NCBI GenBank assembly: GCA_949840775.1
Contig: CATKXO010000024.1
Span: 1-44,526 of the forward strand
Direction: 5' to 3'
Origin: an uncultured bacterium
GTDB lineage: Bacteria > Bacillota > Clostridia > Oscillospirales > Oscillospiraceae
Length of the DNA: 44,526 nucleotides
This document shows positions 31,895-40,533 of this stretch, piece by piece. Both the position numbers and the translations under genes were made by a program. A model generated the notes under the pieces. It was given only the letters and a program-made list of their open reading frames with translations, did not search any database and had not been told where the DNA came from. The first letter of the stretch is position 1, and each line of letters opens with the position of its first letter.

Positions 31895-33331
31895 TCAGGT
31901 GGAGACAGTGAAGAACTGCATAAGCTGTCCGTAAAGGATAAAGGCCATGCCCAAGGGGGCGATGAAACGGATGCAGATGTTGAAAAAACCATACAGGCCG
32001 CTGCTCATCTTGTGGTCCCCCAGCTCTACCTCGTCCCGGATCAGCTTGGGACTGATGAACCAGCCTACCACAATAGACATAATCAGCGCGCCCAAAGGCA
32101 TTGCCACGCCCTCGGAGATGGAGTCCATAAAGTCCAGCCAGCTGGCAGAGAAGGGCAGGCCGGTCTCATGGAAGGGAATCCACAGGCCGTTGGCCCCCAG
32201 GCCGTCGGCGGCCACCAGGGCGGCCTCGGCAAAGACCACCAGACAAACTATGGTCACCAGCTTTTTCCGGTCAGGGGTACGGCCCTTCAGGGCGATGCGG
32301 TCGGACAGGAACGTGACCAGCACCTCAAGCAGGGCGATAGCAGAAGTAATGGCGGCCAGGATGACCAGCAGGTAGAACAGGATGCCGAAGAGGGGACCGG
32401 TGGGCCCCATGGCATTGAACACGTCCTGGAGAGTGATGAACAACAGCGCAGGGCCAGCCTTGGCGGAGTCAGGGCCGCCCAGGGCGAAAGCCGCAGGCAG
32501 AACAGCCATACCGGCCATAATCGCCACGATGGTGTCGGAGATGATGATAATCAGGGAGTTCTTCACCAGGCTCTCCTTCTTGCTCAGGTAGGAGCCGTAG
32601 GTGACGGTGATACCCATGGCCAGAGACAGGGAGAAGAACATCTGCCCGCCGGCGGTGGAAAGGACGCTAAAGAAACCTTTGACGCTGGTTAGGGGAGTGA
32701 GGTCGGGGGCAAACATGAAAGCCAGCCCTTCGCCGGCCCCGGGCAGGGTGACCGCCCGGGCGATGACAATGACCAGCATAATAAACAGAGCGGGCATGCC
32801 GACCTTGTTGAACTTCTCGATACCGTCCTTAATGCCGCCCCGGATAATCAGGAAACAGATAAAGATGAAAATAAAGGTAAAGGCAACAGCGCCAAACTGA
32901 TTGGCGCGCACAGCGGCAAATGTGTCACCGCCGGACATGCCAGCAGCAGCAGCCACGTCAAAGGCCAGGTCAGCCATGTTCAGAGCCATATACTCCACAC
33001 AGTAGGCGCCCAGAACGGTGTAGAAGCTGAGAATCAGGAAGGGGGAGAGCATTGCCAAAAAGCCCAGGAAGGTGCCCACGGGACCGGCTACCTGCTGATA
33101 GCTCACCAGTACGCTGCGGCCCGCCTTGCGGCCGATGGCCAGCTCGCACAGCATGATGCTGAAGCCCACCGTGGCGGCCAGAATCAGATAGATGACCAGA
33201 AAGGCGAAGCCGCCACTGGCGCCCATTTTGTAGGGGAAGCCCCAGATGTTGCCCAGGCCCACAGCTGAGCCCACGGCGGCCATGAGGAAGCCCAGATTGC
33301 TGCCCCATTCTCCTCTGTGATGATGTTCCAT
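31895..33331 (-). CDS. Sodium-dependent transporter of the NSS (SNF) family
   Basis: This 478-residue protein has about 12 membrane helices and LeuT-type features: WGSNLGFLMAAVGSAVGLGNIWGFPY (residues 8-33, sodium and substrate site), GGFAFLVIYL, AIGRKAGRS and FSLSLAMGITVTYGSYL. Transporters of this family bring in amino acids with Na+. The substrate cannot be told. Its own promoter lies at 33382-33410; AGGAGG precedes the ATG. Confidence 0.92.
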   Translation of the reverse strand: MEHHHRGEWGSNLGFLMAAVGSAVGLGNIWGFPYKMGASGGFAFLVIYLILAATVGFSIMLCELAIGRKAGRSVLVSYQQVAGPVGTFLGFLAMLSPFLILSFYTVLGAYCVEYMALNMADLAFDVAAAAGMSGGDTFAAVRANQFGAVAFTFIFIFICFLIIRGGIKDGIEKFNKVGMPALFIMLVIVIARAVTLPGAGEGLAFMFAPDLTPLTSVKGFFSVLSTAGGQMFFSLSLAMGITVTYGSYLSKKESLVKNSLIIIISDTIVAIMAGMAVLPAAFALGGPDSAKAGPALLFITLQDVFNAMGPTGPLFGILFYLLVILAAITSAIALLEVLVTFLSDRIALKGRTPDRKKLVTIVCLVVFAEAALVAADGLGANGLWIPFHETGLPFSASWLDFMDSISEGVAMPLGALIMSIVVGWFISPKLIRDEVELGDHKMSSGLYGFFNICIRFIAPLGMAFILYGQLMQFFTVST

Positions 33332-33381
33332 AATTTCCTCCTGTTAACAATTTATTCACACTGAAATGCCAGATAAGCGCC

Positions 33382-33410
33382 ATTTTACCAGAAATCCCCG
33401 GCCCCGTCAA
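33382..33410 (-). promoter_or_regulatory. Promoter of the NSS transporter gene
   Basis: Minus strand TTGACG (33410-33405), a 17-base spacer and TAAAAT (33387-33382). Confidence 0.75.
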
Positions 33411-33492
33411 CGGTGAAAGTGCTAAAAACAAACCGAAAAAGCGAAAATTTGTGAGGAAAAAGCTGAGAAAATAGAAAAAGGCAAAGTGCTGA

Positions 33493-33520
33493 TTGCGTTT
33501 TTTCCAGAGTCTAGTATAAT
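33493..33520 (+). promoter_or_regulatory. Promoter of the malic enzyme gene
   Basis: TTGCGT (33493-33498), a 16-base spacer and TATAAT (33515-33520), 50 bases before the start codon. Confidence 0.7.
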
Positions 33521-33569
33521 GAGTTCGGCAGAAACTATACTGATGTTGTAAGAAGGGGAGAATATCTCG

Positions 33570-34742
33570 ATGGATTATGCACAGGAGAGCCTGCGTCTGC
33601 ATGGCGAATGGAAGGGAAAAATTGAGGTAGTGGCCACTGTACCAGCCAACGACAGGGAATCCCTGTCCCTGGCCTACACCCCCGGAGTGGCCCAGCCCTG
33701 CCTGGAGATTCAGAAGGATATCGACAAGAGTTATGAGCTCACCCGGCGGCACAATCTGGTGGCTGTCATCACCGACGGCTCCGCAGTCCTGGGCCTGGGG
33801 GACATTGGGCCCGAGGCGGGGATGCCCGTGATGGAGGGCAAGTGTGTGCTGTTCAAGACCTTCGGCGGGGTGGACGCCTTCCCCCTGTGTGTCAAAACCA
33901 AGGACGTGGACGAGTTTGTCCAGACGGTGTACAACATCTCCGGTTCCTTCGGGGGTATCAACCTGGAGGACATCGCCGCCCCCCGGTGTTTTGATATCGA
34001 GCGGAAGCTGAAGGAGAAATGCGACATTCCCGTCTTCCACGACGACCAGCATGGCACCGCCATCATCGCTCTGGCCGGGCTGACCAACGCCCTGCGGGTG
34101 GTGGGGAAGAAGAAGGAGGAGGTCCGGGTGGTCTTCTCCGGGGCGGGTTCCGCCGCCATCTCCATTACCAAGCTGCTGCTGCTGGCCGGGTATCAGGACA
34201 TCACCTTGGTGGACAAGTTCGGCGCGGTATATGAGGGCTGTGAGCAGCTCAACTGGGCTCAGCGGGAGATCGCCAGGGTGACCAACCGGGACAAGCGCCA
34301 AGGGACGCTGGCCGATATTATGGTGGGGGCCGACGTGTTTATCGGCGTCTCCGCTCCCAACCTGGTCACCCCGGAGATGGTATCTACCATGAACAGGGAT
34401 GCCATCGTCTTCGCCTGCGCCAACCCCACCCCGGAGATATTCCCCGAGGACGCGAAGGCGGGCGGGGCGCGGGTCGTCTCTACCGGCCGCAGCGACTACC
34501 CTAACCAGATTAACAATGTGCTGGCCTTCCCGGGGCTGTTCCGGGGGGCGCTGGATGTCCGGGCCAGCGATATCAACGAGGAGATGAAGCTGGCCGCCGC
34601 CCACGCTCTGGCCGGGCTCATCTCCGACGGCGAGCTGAGCGAGGACTACATCATCCCCCAGGCCTTCGACCCCCGTGTGGGCCCCGCCGTGGCCAAGGCC
34701 GTGGCCGAGGCTGCCCGCAAGTCTGGTGTTGCAAGGCTTTGA
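33570..34742 (+). CDS. Malic enzyme (NAD(P)-dependent, decarboxylating)
   Basis: This 390-residue enzyme makes pyruvate and CO2 from malate. It has LAYTPGVAQPCLEI, VAVITDGSAVLGLGDIGPEAG, KTFGGVDAFP (metal/substrate region), PVFHDDQHGTAIIALAGL (metal binding), the Rossmann segment FSGAGSAAISI and ACANPTPEI. The length is that of small bacterial malic enzymes without the phosphotransacetylase tail. The coenzyme cannot be decided. An AAGAAGGGGAG site precedes the ATG. Confidence 0.93.
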   Translation: MDYAQESLRLHGEWKGKIEVVATVPANDRESLSLAYTPGVAQPCLEIQKDIDKSYELTRRHNLVAVITDGSAVLGLGDIGPEAGMPVMEGKCVLFKTFGGVDAFPLCVKTKDVDEFVQTVYNISGSFGGINLEDIAAPRCFDIERKLKEKCDIPVFHDDQHGTAIIALAGLTNALRVVGKKKEEVRVVFSGAGSAAISITKLLLLAGYQDITLVDKFGAVYEGCEQLNWAQREIARVTNRDKRQGTLADIMVGADVFIGVSAPNLVTPEMVSTMNRDAIVFACANPTPEIFPEDAKAGGARVVSTGRSDYPNQINNVLAFPGLFRGALDVRASDINEEMKLAAAHALAGLISDGELSEDYIIPQAFDPRVGPAVAKAVAEAARKSGVARL

Positions 34743-34777
34743 GGGCGAGGGAAGTAATTTAAGATAGGGGAGAGCCA

Positions 34778-35125
34778 ATGTTCAATGAAATTTGCATTTA
34801 TGAAGCAAAAATTGATAAGCAGGATGAAATTGAAAACTTGATGAAAGAGGTTGCCCAATTTTATCGTTCTCAACCTGGAGTTATTGATGTGAAATACATT
34901 AAGCGTACTCACCGGCAAGAGGATTTCAATGCTGTTCAGGAAGGAAAACCGCCGATTCGATTGACAAAATGGGTGGGTAAAGTTACATATATTTTACACT
35001 GGACCCTCGAAGATGCAGAAGCCCACGCCCGTGTATCAAAGCTCGGACTAGAGAAGTTCTATAAAAGGTGGAATCGTTGCCTAACTACAATGCCTAAAAT
35101 TTTATTGGGTGAAAATATTGTGTAG
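34778..35125 (+). CDS. Small ABM-like (antibiotic biosynthesis monooxygenase fold) protein
   Basis: This 115-residue protein resembles dimeric alpha/beta-barrel proteins: ICIYEAKIDKQDEIENLMKE is the first strand and helix, QFYRSQPGVIDVKYIKRTHR the second pair. Its catalytic role is uncertain. The gene is A/T-rich compared with its neighbours (24 of 60 bases G/C at 34861-34920, against 41 of 60 at 34561-34620 in the malic enzyme gene), which suggests transfer. GGGGAGAG precedes the ATG. Confidence 0.55.
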   Translation: MFNEICIYEAKIDKQDEIENLMKEVAQFYRSQPGVIDVKYIKRTHRQEDFNAVQEGKPPIRLTKWVGKVTYILHWTLEDAEAHARVSKLGLEKFYKRWNRCLTTMPKILLGENIV

Positions 35126-35145
35126 TGTACCAGAGAGGAATTGCT

Positions 35146-35670
35146 ATGAGCGTATTTTTCTACGGCTGTGTCACTCTGGACGGCTATCTCGCCGACAAAA
35201 ACCACGGTCTGGCCTGGCTCCATGAGACAGGCAGTGCGGAGGAGACCGGTTACGAGGACTTCTATCGGAAGATGGACGCTGTCATTATGGGCAAGCGGAC
35301 CTTTGAGGAGGTCGCCCGGCTGGAGAACGCCGCCAGTTTCTATCCCATCACGGAGAACTATGTGTTCACCCACGCCGCCAGCCTGCCGCAAAAGGGATTT
35401 ATCCCTGTGAGCGGGGACGTAGCGGAATTTGTGGCGGGGCTGAGCCCGGATAAGAACGTCTGGATTGTTGGCGGAAACACTGTCCTGGCCCCGCTGCTGG
35501 ACCGGGATATGGTGGATTACCTGATTATCCAAGTCGCCCCAGTTCTGCTGGGGGAGGGTATCCCGCTGTTTACCCAGAAGGAGGGGCTGCGGCGGTTCCG
35601 CCTGGATGAGGTGAAGCGGTATGGGCAGTTTGCGGAGTTGGTTTACAGCCGAAACAATTCAAGAAGGTAA
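35146..35670 (+). CDS. Dihydrofolate reductase-like (RibD C-terminal) protein
   Basis: The 174-residue protein has the RibD_C/DHFR-like pattern: YGCVTLDGYLADKNHGLAWL, DAVIMGKRTFEEV, KNVWIVGGNTVLAPLLDRD and LIIQVAPVLLGEGIPLF. Proteins of this type bind NADPH. True dihydrofolate reductase activity is not implied. ATG 35146 was chosen by the AGAGGAA site. The gene has normal G/C-rich codon use, unlike the genes on both sides. Confidence 0.82.
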   Translation: MSVFFYGCVTLDGYLADKNHGLAWLHETGSAEETGYEDFYRKMDAVIMGKRTFEEVARLENAASFYPITENYVFTHAASLPQKGFIPVSGDVAEFVAGLSPDKNVWIVGGNTVLAPLLDRDMVDYLIIQVAPVLLGEGIPLFTQKEGLRRFRLDEVKRYGQFAELVYSRNNSRR

Positions 35671-35676
35671 CACATT

Positions 35677-36042
35677 ATGTATACGTATTTTAAAGATTTA
35701 GAGGCGCTGAAAGCGTGTTGCCCAATAGAAAACGGAGTCTGGAATAAAGACATCTTACAGGGGTATATGATATACTGCTGTGTGGAAGGGTTTACACAAT
35801 ATATTGACGAATTTATGGCAAACTATCAAGACGATGAGAGCTTAGCTGAACTGCTGTTTGATTTTTTGCTGAATGACGACTATGACGGTTCGGATTGCCA
35901 AATCGGCGCCGCAATATACATTGCCAAAATGGACAGGGAACTGTTGCGGCAGAAAAAGGATTTGCTCTTACAGGCACAGAAAAATGAAGTCTATTGGAAA
36001 CGGCCCTTTCGGGAAAATGGGACTTTGGACTGGCTGCAATAA
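35677..36042 (+). CDS. Hypothetical acidic protein
   Basis: I do not recognise this 121-residue protein. It is soluble and acidic, with two Cys near the start (KACCPIEN), a WNKDILQGYMIYCCVEGF segment, and LLFDFLLNDDYDGSD. A Lys/Gln-rich helix and WKRPFRENG close it. The DNA is A/T-rich (24 of 60 G/C at 35821-35880). It follows the reductase gene after 6 bases with an AAGAAGG site, so it may share its transcript. An immunity-type protein is possible but unproven. Confidence 0.55.
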   Translation: MYTYFKDLEALKACCPIENGVWNKDILQGYMIYCCVEGFTQYIDEFMANYQDDESLAELLFDFLLNDDYDGSDCQIGAAIYIAKMDRELLRQKKDLLLQAQKNEVYWKRPFRENGTLDWLQ

Positions 36043-36060
36043 AAGCATGTGATTTCCCGG

Positions 36061-36089
36061 TTGACAAAGGCTCAAAACTGTGGTAGAGT
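36061..36089 (+). promoter_or_regulatory. Promoter of the T-box operon
   Basis: TTGACA (36061-36066), a 17-base spacer and TAGAGT (36084-36089), directly before the T-box leader. Confidence 0.8.
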
Positions 36090-36100
36090 GTGACCACTGC

Positions 36101-36360
36101 GAAGAAAAGGACAAGTAGCACCGCGATTTCCCGCACAGAGAGCCCCTGGTTTGGTGGAACAGGGGAGGGGAGCGCCCTGTGAATACCCCTTGGAGCAGCC
36201 GCACGAACCGCGCAGGCGCAGTAGGGGACAGGCCGGGCCGCGCCCGTTACCGCGCTGGAGCCGCGTGCTCCACAAGGTCCGCCCCGCGAGGGCCGGACGA
36301 ACCAGAGGTGGTACCGCGTAACTACGCCCTCTGTCCGGTTTGCCGGGCGGAGGGCTTTTT
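36101..36360 (+). promoter_or_regulatory. Tyrosine-specific T-box leader
   Basis: The leader has the T-box parts in order: GGACAAGTAG and AGAGAGCC near the start of stem I, a specifier loop GTGAATACCCC with the tyrosine codon TAC at 36184-36186, and the antiterminator T-box sequence AGAGGTGGTACCGCG (36304-36318). A 13-base terminator hairpin and TTTTT follow. Uncharged tRNA-Tyr would pair with TAC and with the T-box bulge, favouring the antiterminator. The TyrS gene downstream agrees with this specificity, which is independent evidence. Confidence 0.93.
36326..36360 (+). terminator. T-box terminator
   Basis: GCCCTCTGTCCGG (36326-36338) pairs with 36343-36355 (13 pairs, two G-T), followed by TTTTT. 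Confidence 0.92.
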
Positions 36361-36377
36361 GTAAGGAAGTGATTGTC

Positions 36378-37226
36378 TTGTCAGCGCGTCAAAGAGGAAC
36401 GCTGTGTGTGTTCCTGGCCGCTGTGCTGTACAGCATCGGTGGACTGTGTATCAAGCTCATCCCCTGGGGCGGCATGGCCATCAACGGCGGCCGCACCGCC
36501 ATCGCATTGGTGGTTATTGGGGCATATTTGAAGCTCACCAACCATAGACCCCAGATGAACCTGTGGGTGCTGGTGGGGGCGCTGGCCGTCTGCGGCACCA
36601 ACATCCTGTTCTCCATCGCCAACAAACTGACCACCGCCGGCAATGCCATTGTGCTCCAGTTCACCGCACCCATCTTTGTGATCGTGTTTTCCGTCCTCTT
36701 TTTCGGCAAAAAGCCCCAAAAGCTGGACATGCTGGCCTGCGGGCTGGTGCTGGGCGGGGTGCTGCTGTTTTTCATTGACAGCCTGTCAGCGGGGGGGATG
36801 CTGGGCAATATCCTGGCTCTGGTGTCCGGAATATCCTACGCCGGGGTCTTCCTGATGAACGACATGCCCGACAGCGACCCCATCTCCTCGGTATTCTGGG
36901 GGGATGTCATCAGTGCGGTGGTGGGTCTGCCCTTCCTGGGGTACGAGACGGAGTTTTCCGGGAATACGCTCATCGCTTTAGTAGTGCTGGGGGTGTTCCA
37001 GGTGGCGGTGGCCTATATCCTGATGGTGGAGGGGCTGAAAACCACGCCTCCCGTCACTGCCAGCCTGGTGTCCGGCATAGAGCCGGTGCTCAACCCCGTT
37101 CTGGTGGCGGTGTTCTACCACGAGATGATCGGCCCCATCGCCCTGGTGGGTGCGATGGTCGTGGTGGGCAGTGTGGTGCTGTACAATGTACTTTTGGCCC
37201 GGCAATCGACATTGGAATATCAATAA
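36378..37226 (+). CDS. EamA/DMT family transporter under a tyrosine T-box
   Basis: The 282-residue protein has two EamA repeats and ten membrane helices: [20 protein letters not shown], then [14 protein letters not shown] and the [20 protein letters not shown] segment; the second repeat ends [20 protein letters not shown]. The family moves amino acids or metabolites, in either direction. It starts at TTG 36378, about 10 bases after AAGGA; a GTG at 36369 lies only 1 base after that site. Being the first gene after the Tyr T-box and before tyrS, it is likely induced by tyrosine shortage, which points to uptake of tyrosine or a precursor rather than export. Confidence 0.85.
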   Translation: MSARQRGTLCVFLAAVLYSIGGLCIKLIPWGGMAINGGRTAIALVVIGAYLKLTNHRPQMNLWVLVGALAVCGTNILFSIANKLTTAGNAIVLQFTAPIFVIVFSVLFFGKKPQKLDMLACGLVLGGVLLFFIDSLSAGGMLGNILALVSGISYAGVFLMNDMPDSDPISSVFWGDVISAVVGLPFLGYETEFSGNTLIALVVLGVFQVAVAYILMVEGLKTTPPVTASLVSGIEPVLNPVLVAVFYHEMIGPIALVGAMVVVGSVVLYNVLLARQSTLEYQ

Positions 37227-37249
37227 CAATGACAAAGGAGAGACAATCA

Positions 37250-38473
37250 ATGACCTGTTATGAGGAACTGAAAGCCCGGGGCCTGATCGCCCAGGTGACC
37301 AATGAAGAGGAAATTTCCAAGATGGTAAACGAGGGCAAAGCGGTATTTTACATCGGCTTTGACCCCACCGCCGACTCCCTCCACGTGGGCCATTTTATGG
37401 CCCTGTGCCTGATGAAGCGTCTGCAAATGGCGGGCAACCGCCCTATTGCCCTCATCGGCGGGGGCACCGGCATGATCGGCGACCCCTCCGGCCGCACCGA
37501 TATGCGCTCCATGATGACCCCTGAGACCATCCAGCACAACTGCGGCTGCTTCAAAAAGCAGATGGAGCGGTTCATCGAGTTCGGCGAGGGAAAGGCTATG
37601 ATGATCAACAACGCCGACTGGCTGCTGAAGCTGAACTATGTGGAGGTGCTCCGTGAGGTAGGCGCCTGCTTCTCCGTGAACAATATGCTCCGGGCCGAGT
37701 GCTACAAGCAGCGCATGGAGAAGGGCCTGTCCTTCCTGGAGTTCAACTATATGATTATGCAGTCCTACGACTTTTACTACCTCTTCCAGCACTACGGCTG
37801 CAACATGCAGTTTGGCGGCGACGACCAGTGGTCCAACATGCTGGGGGGCACCGAGCTGATCCGCCGCAAGCTGGGCAAGGACGCCCACGCCATGACCATC
37901 ACCCTGCTGCTCAACTCCGAGGGCAAGAAGATGGGCAAGACCGCTAAGGGCGCAGTGTGGCTGGACCCCAACAAGACCTCTCCCTACGAGTTTTACCAGT
38001 ACTGGCGCAACGTGGGCGACGGCGACGTGCTCAAGTGCTTGCGGATGCTCACGTTCCTGCCCCTGGAGCAGATCGACGAGATGGACAAGTGGGAGGGCAG
38101 CCAGCTCAACACCGCCAAGGAGATTCTGGCCTTTGAGCTGACCAAGCTTGTTCACGGGGAGGAGGAGGCCGCCAAGGCCCAGGAGGCCGCCAAGGCCCTG
38201 TTCGTGGGGGGCGGTGACATGTCCAACGTCCCCGCTACCCAGCTGACCGCCGGTGACCTCACCGACGGAGCTATCGGCGTGCTGGACCTGATGGTCAAAT
38301 GCAAGCTGGCTCCCTCCAAGAAGGAGGCCCGCCGCCTGGTGGAGCAGGGCGGAGTGGAAGTCAACGGCGAGAAGGTGGCCGCCGCCACCGTCAGCTACTC
38401 CGCTTCCGACCTGTCCGGCGACGGCCTGATGGTGAAAAAGGGCAAGAAGGTGTACCACCGGGTGCATATGTAA
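37250..38473 (+). CDS. tyrS: Tyrosyl-tRNA synthetase
   Basis: The 407-residue class I synthetase shows [17 protein letters not shown] (HIGH-type site HVGH at 45-48), [24 protein letters not shown] and KMGKT (the KMSKS loop, 227-231). A C-terminal S4 RNA-binding domain follows ([20 protein letters not shown]). This is the TyrZ/TyrS long form. It lies 23 bases after the transporter gene, with AAAGGAG before the ATG. Control by the T-box upstream is expected. Confidence 0.96.
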   Translation: MTCYEELKARGLIAQVTNEEEISKMVNEGKAVFYIGFDPTADSLHVGHFMALCLMKRLQMAGNRPIALIGGGTGMIGDPSGRTDMRSMMTPETIQHNCGCFKKQMERFIEFGEGKAMMINNADWLLKLNYVEVLREVGACFSVNNMLRAECYKQRMEKGLSFLEFNYMIMQSYDFYYLFQHYGCNMQFGGDDQWSNMLGGTELIRRKLGKDAHAMTITLLLNSEGKKMGKTAKGAVWLDPNKTSPYEFYQYWRNVGDGDVLKCLRMLTFLPLEQIDEMDKWEGSQLNTAKEILAFELTKLVHGEEEAAKAQEAAKALFVGGGDMSNVPATQLTAGDLTDGAIGVLDLMVKCKLAPSKKEARRLVEQGGVEVNGEKVAAATVSYSASDLSGDGLMVKKGKKVYHRVHM

Positions 38474-38480
38474 GAATGAA

Positions 38481-38517
38481 ACAAGGGAGAGGTGCAGAAC
38501 ACCTCTCCCTGTCTTGT
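38481..38517 (+). terminator. Hairpin after tyrS
   Basis: GGGAGAGGTG (38485-38494) pairs with CACCTCTCCC (38500-38509), extended by ACAAG/CTTGT with a bulge. There is no T tract, so it is either a weak terminator or an RNA-processing hairpin; the kinase gene's ribosome binding site follows it. Confidence 0.5.
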
Positions 38518-38529
38518 AGGAGAAAAACC

Positions 38530-39021
38530 ATGCAGAAAGTCATTATAATCGGCAGTCCCGGGGCGGGGAAAAGTACCTTTGCGCGGAAGCTGCGGGATAA
38601 AACCGGGCTCCCGCTGTATTATCTGGACATGCTGTGGCATAAACCGGACCGGAGCACCGTTTCTCGGGAGATTTTTGACGAACAGCTGAACCAAATTATG
38701 AAGCGGGACAGGTGGATTTTAGACGGAAACTTCCAGCGCACCCTTGAAGTCCGTCTGAGAGCCTGTGACACCGTATTTCTGCTGGACCTGCCCTTGGAGG
38801 TCTGCCTGTCCAGCGTGGAGGGGCGGATCGGCCAGGTGAGGGATGATATGCCCTGGGTTGAGAGGGAGTTCGACCCGGAGTTCCGGCGGTGGATTATGGA
38901 CTTTCCCCAGGACAGACTGCCACAAATCTATGACCTGCTGGAGCAGTACCATAAGAATTTGGAAATCGTGATCTTCAAATCCAGAGATGAAGCGGGCCGG
39001 TATTTGAAGAAGGTTCGGTAA
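38530..39021 (+). CDS. FlaR-like P-loop kinase (topology modulation protein family)
   Basis: This 163-residue adenylate-kinase-like protein has Walker A GSPGAGKST at 8-16. YYLDMLWHKPDRSTVSREIF and WILDGNF follow, the typical pattern of FlaR/AAA topology modulation proteins. The substrate is unknown. It is separated from tyrS only by a hairpin and may be read through from the T-box operon. AGGAG lies 8 bases before the ATG. Confidence 0.82.
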   Translation: MQKVIIIGSPGAGKSTFARKLRDKTGLPLYYLDMLWHKPDRSTVSREIFDEQLNQIMKRDRWILDGNFQRTLEVRLRACDTVFLLDLPLEVCLSSVEGRIGQVRDDMPWVEREFDPEFRRWIMDFPQDRLPQIYDLLEQYHKNLEIVIFKSRDEAGRYLKKVR

Positions 39022-39062
39022 ACAAAAACTTTGTTTTGTGGAACAAAATGACAAATGTTAAC

Positions 39063-39122
39063 TTTGGTTGACAGATTTCCAGGGCCATTTGGTTGACGTT
39101 GCAGGGGAGTATCTGCTATGGT
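39063..39122 (+). promoter_or_regulatory. Promoter and direct repeats before the XRE-repeat gene
   Basis: TTTGGTTGAC occurs at 39063-39072 and 39088-39097, 25 bases apart. The second copy contains TTGACG (39093-39098), the -35 of a candidate promoter with an 18-base spacer and -10 TATGGT (39117-39122). The repeats may be the operator of the XRE protein encoded downstream. Confidence 0.5.
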
Positions 39123-39146
39123 GAGGGCAGAAAAGGAGGTTTTACC

Positions 39147-39932
39147 ATGGGCTTTGCAGAAAATTTAATGGCCCTGCGGCGGCAGCGGGGCTGGTCACAG
39201 GAGGAACTGGGCAGTCAAATCGGTGTGACCCGGCAGACGGTGTCCAAGTGGGAGATGGGGCAGAGCACTCCGGAACTGGAGAAACTGGTGGAGTTGTCCA
39301 GGCTGTTCGGCCTGTCCATTGACCAGCTGGTAGGATTAGAACGTTTTGAGGAGCGGAGCGACCCTTGGGAGGTACAAAAGAAGGGCTCCAGAGTCCGGTC
39401 CTGCGGTATTTTTTACGAGTATGTCAGCCCTATAAAGGTATTTGGCTTGCCACTGATCCATGTCCGCTGGGGACTGGGTCCCCGGCTGGCCAAGGGGGTC
39501 ATCGCCATCGGCAACTGTGCCGTGGGGGTGATAGCCATTGGCGGCAGCTCACTGGGCTTGCTCTCTTTTGGCGGCGTCAGCGTAGGGCTGCTCTTGGCTC
39601 TGGGCGGGGTCAGTTTCGGATTGGCTGCCTTGGGCGGGCTGGCTGTGGGCGGCTTTGCGATTGGTGGATGCGCCGTGGGACAGTGGCTTGCCATGGGTGG
39701 AGGGGCATTTTCCAACTATCTGGCCATCGGGGGCGGGGCCTGGTCCAGGGGGCTGGCAATCGGCGGGTCAGCCTTTGGGCATGTGGCGGTTGGGACAAAT
39801 GAGGCGGAGGGCCTGTTTGCCTATGTCCGGGAGTATGGATACCACATAGAAGATGTCTGGCTCACAGTAAAACAGGAGCATCCCCACATGTGGGAATGGG
39901 TCAAAGCCGTTATTCAGTGGGCGATCAAGTGA
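39147..39932 (+). CDS. XRE-type DNA-binding protein with glycine-rich repeat tail
   Basis: In this 261-residue protein, residues 1-66 form a helix-turn-helix domain (RGWSQEELGSQIGVTRQTVSKWEMG). A linker (about 67-110) is followed by roughly ten degenerate decapeptide units at about 115-215 of the form AIGGxxxGxx, such as GVIAIGNCA, VGVIAIGGSS, LGLLSFGGVS, FGLAALGGLA and YLAIGGGAW. The last 45 residues are amphipathic and rich in Trp. The repeats are small/hydrophobic and could form a beta-solenoid or membrane-embedded sheet rather than simple helices. No ligand is known. ATG 39147 lies after AAAAGGAGG. Confidence 0.82.
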   Translation: MGFAENLMALRRQRGWSQEELGSQIGVTRQTVSKWEMGQSTPELEKLVELSRLFGLSIDQLVGLERFEERSDPWEVQKKGSRVRSCGIFYEYVSPIKVFGLPLIHVRWGLGPRLAKGVIAIGNCAVGVIAIGGSSLGLLSFGGVSVGLLLALGGVSFGLAALGGLAVGGFAIGGCAVGQWLAMGGGAFSNYLAIGGGAWSRGLAIGGSAFGHVAVGTNEAEGLFAYVREYGYHIEDVWLTVKQEHPHMWEWVKAVIQWAIK

Positions 39933-39986
39933 CAGGCACAATAGCTTGTCGGTCCGCATAGCATAGGGGAAAAGGAGGTTTTCCCT

Positions 39987-40484
39987 ATGACGCTGCGCCC
40001 CTATGACCGCCAGGCGGCGGTGGACTACGCCCACCGCTGGGCCTACTACCGGAATCCGGATTTTTACAATTTCGACGAACTGGGGGGCGACTGTACCAAC
40101 TTCGCCTCCCAGTGTCTTTATGCTGGCTCAAAGGTGATGAACTACACCCCGACCTTCGGCTGGTTCTACAACAGTCAGTACAGCCGCGCTCCCGCCTGGA
40201 CGGGGGTGCCCTTTTTCTACAACTTCCTTACCCGGAAGCAGGAGAGCCCCGGTCCGATGGGGGAGAACGCCGCTCTGAACCAGGTGCTTCCCGGCGACTT
40301 TGTGCAGCTGCGCTTTGCCCCAGGGCCCTTTGCCCACAATCCGGTGATTGTGGCCGTGGGCAGTCCGCCCGCACCGGACAATATTCTGGTGGCCGCCCAC
40401 AGCGAGGACCACGATTACCGCCCCCTGTCCACCTACCCCATCCGGGAGGTGCGTTTCATCCACATCACGGGGGTGTACCGTTGA
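39987..40484 (+). CDS. Amidase_6-type putative amidase
   Basis: This 165-residue protein matches the putative amidase domain (Amidase_6): YDRQAAVDYAHRWAYYRNPDF, GGDCTNFASQCLYAGS (the catalytic Cys region, CTNFxSQ), then PGDFVQL and VVAAHSEDHDYRP with the likely His. It has no signal peptide, unlike many wall amidases, so a cytoplasmic or unusual export route is implied. An AAAAGGAGG site precedes the ATG. Confidence 0.83.
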   Translation: MTLRPYDRQAAVDYAHRWAYYRNPDFYNFDELGGDCTNFASQCLYAGSKVMNYTPTFGWFYNSQYSRAPAWTGVPFFYNFLTRKQESPGPMGENAALNQVLPGDFVQLRFAPGPFAHNPVIVAVGSPPAPDNILVAAHSEDHDYRPLSTYPIREVRFIHITGVYR

Positions 40485-40533
40485 CCGGCGGGGGAGTTCT
40501 ATGGTAAGATGAGTCAAAAGGGAGGGAAAGCCG

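Noticed and set aside
32970-34778. 602-codon minus-strand open frame across the malic enzyme and NSS genes
   Set aside because: It is antisense to malic enzyme and out of frame with the NSS gene; it also crosses two promoters.
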